Assembly: GCF_041538045.1 (NCBI RefSeq)
Contig: NZ_JBGOSE010000001.1
Span: forward strand, 682,001-746,000
Origin: Aliiglaciecola sp041538045
GTDB taxonomy: Bacteria; Pseudomonadota; Gammaproteobacteria; Enterobacterales; Alteromonadaceae
Direction of reading: 5' to 3'
DNA length: 64,000 bases
The position numbers and the translations under genes are program-made. The notes beneath the pieces are model-generated. The model was given only the letters and a program-made list of their open reading frames with translations. It was not told the DNA's origin and searched no databases. This document shows, piece after piece, positions 61,054 to 64,000 of the stretch (the stretch's first letter is position 1; each line of letters starts with the position of its first letter).

Positions 61054-61956
61054 TCATTTTTCAAAGGCAGTAAGGGCTTCAAACCCATTCACTAAATCAG
61101 CAAGCTCTTCATCAATGGCACTTTGTCTGAGTTTATTGAATGACTTTTGCATTTGCTCTTGTAACTCTTCTATATTTTTTTCAGCTCGCTGCATTGCTAT
61201 AAGTCGACTTGCATTTTCACTTGCTAGTGACTCTATGCAACCTTTAAAAATGGATGTGAAAATATATTCTTTTATTAGCGTGCTAAAGGTCGTCGCATTA
61301 TTAACAAGCAACTCTGGAATACATTGATTAGGCCAAGTTAGTGATACAAATTCGTGTTTCCACTTTTGGTCAAAAGGTAATATCCGCTTAAAGCAAGGGC
61401 CATAGTTAGGTTTGTCTAAAGTACGATTGAAAAAAAGATAAACTTCTTTTAACTGATTTTTTGTTTGTTGTTGCTCGATTTCTATCAAAATCTCAGAAAC
61501 AAAAGAGGTAATGCTTTCTATTGAATTAGGCAATGGAAACTGTCTTCCTAATAGAACTTTTTGTCCTTCGAGTAACGACTGTATTCGCTCACCCGCTGTC
61601 CATATCAGTTGCGCCGCGCCGAACTGTTGCCGCTTCACATTTAAAAAATCGACTAAAATATCATTAAATTGCCCCACCAAGCCCTGATCAGAGCCAATAA
61701 CAATAATTCCTACTTTGGATTTATGATCTGATGGGGAGGATATCTTTTCTGTAGCGGGATAGTCACTTTTGTCAGTATTGATAAAATAAGCGGTTAGTCC
61801 TAATTGTACGGTTCGGTAATAATCTTCCAGTGAAAGTACTGCATTTTCATATTGATTTATATTTGCCGCAGCCATGGCTTTCATGGTTCTAACAACTGAT
61901 TTCAAATCAGTTGCACTGACAATTTTACGTTGTAAATCGCTGTTCGATTCACTCAT
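61054..61956 (-). CDS. atpG: F1 ATP synthase gamma subunit of a second (N-ATPase-type) complex
   Basis: A 300-residue rotor subunit: the N-terminal helix segment KIVSATDLKSVVRTMKAMAAANI and the C-terminal helix ENASRLIAMQRAEKNIEEL are the family marks. It is more divergent than housekeeping gamma subunits. It lies one base after atpA and is the last gene of the operon, as in N-ATPase loci (atpDCQRBEFAG). Confidence 0.87.
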   Translation of the reverse strand: MSESNSDLQRKIVSATDLKSVVRTMKAMAAANINQYENAVLSLEDYYRTVQLGLTAYFINTDKSDYPATEKISSPSDHKSKVGIIVIGSDQGLVGQFNDILVDFLNVKRQQFGAAQLIWTAGERIQSLLEGQKVLLGRQFPLPNSIESITSFVSEILIEIEQQQTKNQLKEVYLFFNRTLDKPNYGPCFKRILPFDQKWKHEFVSLTWPNQCIPELLVNNATTFSTLIKEYIFTSIFKGCIESLASENASRLIAMQRAEKNIEELQEQMQKSFNKLRQSAIDEELADLVNGFEALTAFEK

Positions 61957-61957
61957 A

Positions 61958-63536
61958 TTATGATTCGCCGCTTTCCGTATTAGCGTGAGGAAGGCTATCA
62001 GAACCGCTTTGCAAAGGTGCTAAAACTTGTTTAAACATAGTTAGAATATCCTTGAGCTCTTGTTCTGTTAAGGTATTCGCTAGGGCTAATTTGTGTTGAA
62101 TATCCTCATGAAGGTTATCAATTTCATCGACTACGGCATCTTGCGCCTGTTGAATATACTGAAGAGAAATCCCATCAAAGAAATGATGTGTTAGGGCTAA
62201 CAATACAATAATTTGAGCAGGTACTGACAACGGGGACGACTCTGGTTGTTTTAAGCAGGCCCCTAATACGCTTACCATGTTCGATTGTTGCTAAACTGCT
62301 GTCATCTAAACGAGCGCCAAAACGCGCAAATGATTCCAGTTCTTCGAATTGTGCATATTCTAATTTTAATGTGCCCGAAACGGCTTTAAATCCCTCTCTT
62401 TGCGCTTTTCCGCCTACTCTGGATACGGATTTTCCCACATCAACTGCTGGCAATACCCCCAAATCAAATAATTTGGGAGACAAGTAAATTTGCCCATCGG
62501 TAATGGAAATTAGGTTGGTTGGAATGTAAGCCGACATATTTTGTTCTTCGGTTTCAATGATAGGTAAGGCCGTCAGGGAACCGCCCCCATGTTCTTCATT
62601 TAAGTGAGTTGAACGTTCCAATAACCGCGAGTGCAAATAAAATATATCTCCTGGAAATGCTTCTCTTCCAGGCGGACGACGAAGTAATAAAGATAACTCT
62701 CTATATGAACGGGCATGACGAGTTAAATCATCGTAAACGATAAGTACATCTTTTCCTGCGTGCATAAAGTATTCGCCAATACTGGTTGCAGCATAGGGCG
62801 CGATATAATCCAATCCTGGCGGATCATTGCCTTCGGTTACCATAACAACTGTGTATTCAAGGGCATTGTGCTGCTGTAATATGCCAATGGTTTTCGCAAT
62901 TGAAGATGATTTTTGGGCGATAGCACAATAAATACATAGGACGTTTTTGTCGCGCTGATTTAAAATGGTGTCAATGGCGATTGAGGTTTTCCCGGTCTGT
63001 CGGTCGCCCATGATTAATTCCCGTTGCCCGCGTCCAATGGGGAGTAGGGCATCTAACACCTTAATGCCTGTTTGCAATGGTTCGGTCACTGGTAAACGTG
63101 ACATAATTTCTGGAGCAGGGCGCTCAATGGGTAAGCGAGGTGCCTGTGAAAGGTGACCTTTGCTATCTTTTGGATGGCCTAAAGGATTAATAACACGGCC
63201 CAATAGGTGTTCGCCCACAACAATGTCCATCACTCGTCCAGTTCGCTTTACTTGGTCACCTACACTTAGCTGACAATAGTCACCTAACAACACTACGCCA
63301 ACTTCATTTTCATCTAGATTAAAGGCAATTCCGTAAATATTATTTGGGAAAAGCACCAGTTCTTCAAAACCTACACCTGGTAAGCCCCTTACAGTGGCAA
63401 TACCCTGAGACACACTGTTAACAATACCAACTTCTTCAAGCAAACAGTTACTCGTCACATCGTTATTTGATTGGTTTAGCTGTTCAAATAGTGAATCATA
63501 ATTTTGCTGTAAACTTGCCCGAGGATCCTGTTTCAT
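61958..63536 (-). CDS. atpA: F1 ATP synthase alpha subunit of the N-ATPase-type complex, interrupted by a 1-nt frameshift
   Basis: Frame 1 (63536 down to about 62250) holds the N-terminal barrel, Walker A GDRQTGKT (177-184), VYDDLTRHA and the SRVGG finger. After HGKRIRGLLK it runs into unrelated residues and stops at 62175. The conserved C-terminal domain (QPESSPLSVPAQIIVLLALTHHFFDG onward) continues in another frame to 61958. Removing one A from the four-A run on minus (T run at 62249-62252) would join both into 525 residues, a normal length. Either a true inactivating insertion, a sequencing error, or less likely a programmed +1 shift. Confidence 0.88.
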
Positions 63537-63558
63537 TCTATCTCTTCACTTTTTTGGT

Positions 63559-64000
63559 TTAACGTATGTTTGATTGCGCCAGATCTGGCTTATTAACTGT
63601 CTTTATGGTGCTAATGTGAGTAGACACTTTTTTAGGCAACTGGTGTTGCAGGTTTTCTTTCATTGAATTCAAGTAATTTTGTGTACTCCAAGGAATTTTC
63701 CAGCCATCAAAAATAACTTCTACGCCACAAATTAATTCTCGGTTTATTGTGTAATTAAACTCAAGTGCTTCCAATTTGTCTGATGAATACGTTTCTTCAA
63801 ACCATTGTTGTAACCGGCTTTTTTGTGCTGAAGTTAACTCGAAGGTGCTGTGAATATGAATAGGCGCTGTAGTGGCGTTTAACGCTTTACTAAACTGAGC
63901 GTGTTGTTCTCTATTCAAGGTGTTAAGTTGCAGCAACAACTTATTGAACATCAATGTTTGCAATTCACTATCGGCAAGTTCATTCTGTATTTTTTGACTC
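63559..64000 (-). CDS. atpF: Fo ATP synthase b-type subunit (AtpF) of the N-ATPase-type complex, 5' end outside window
   Basis: The frame is open to the right edge, so only the C-terminal 146 codons are seen. The upstream part is helical and charged (SQKIQNELADSELQTLMFNKLLLQLNTL), fitting the stator coiled coil, and the end (SRLQQWFEETY, GVEVIFDGWKIPWS) resembles a delta-like globular tail as found in N-ATPase b subunits. It lies 22 bases before atpA. The b assignment rests mainly on gene order. Confidence 0.75.
   Translation of the reverse strand, partial: SQKIQNELADSELQTLMFNKLLLQLNTLNREQHAQFSKALNATTAPIHIHSTFELTSAQKSRLQQWFEETYSSDKLEALEFNYTINRELICGVEVIFDGWKIPWSTQNYLNSMKENLQHQLPKKVSTHISTIKTVNKPDLAQSNIR

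Overview
The window is a chromosomal segment of a marine gammaproteobacterium, most likely of the Alteromonadales (Alteromonas/Glaciecola/Paraglaciecola type). This is inferred from the moderately AT-rich base composition, the E. coli-like gene clusters (rimP-nusA-infB-rbfA-truB; trpEGDCFBA beside rnm, yciO, scpA, scpB and rluB; tesA divergent from ybbA-ybbP) and the fused trpCF gene. No insertion sequence, prophage or CRISPR array was seen.

Layout. 1-7.1 kb: the 5' part of a secreted S8 protease (running off the left edge), then a complete curli-type amyloid locus: csgB, a very large csgA, a terminator, csgE, csgF and csgG, convergent with a csgD-like regulator. 7.7-9.2 kb: a lone polyol dehydrogenase. 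9.2-15.8 kb: a leader with two tandem terminators, then rimP-nusA-infB-rbfA-truB. 15.8-23 kb: an M28 membrane peptidase, rpsO (without pnp behind it), an Atm1-type ABC exporter operon and a TPR protein whose receiver domain lacks the phospho-acceptor Asp. 23.2-25.9 kb: two tRNA-Val genes and a broken third copy, gltX, tRNA-Ala and two tRNA-Glu genes lying in a 190-bp duplication. 26-32 kb: a YiiX-like hydrolase, small DUF1272 and DUF1289 proteins, dusC, yaeQ and a coupled amidohydrolase pair. 32-41 kb: tesA/ybbA-ybbP, folX, an AI-2E family transporter, a PhoPQ-like two-component operon with a small PepSY-like protein, and envelope proteins. 41.3-53 kb: the trp operon with leader peptide and attenuator, followed by yciI and arfB; divergently rnm, yciO, scpA, scpB, rluB. 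53-61 kb: MAPEG protein, a repeat lipoprotein, a 3-hydroxyisobutyrate dehydrogenase-like reductase, a GltB-like FMN protein, a hipBA module with three operator-like sites, and uspE. 61-64 kb: the end of a second, N-ATPase-type F1Fo operon (atpF-atpA-atpG), with a 1-nt frameshift in atpA.

No wholly new system is evident. The points most worth a second look are the enlarged acidic curlin and altered CsgG channel, the Ser-for-Asp receiver protein, the two-terminator leader ahead of the nusA operon, the tRNA duplications with their 5' hairpin, the repeated operator sites at hipBA, and the frameshifted second atpA.
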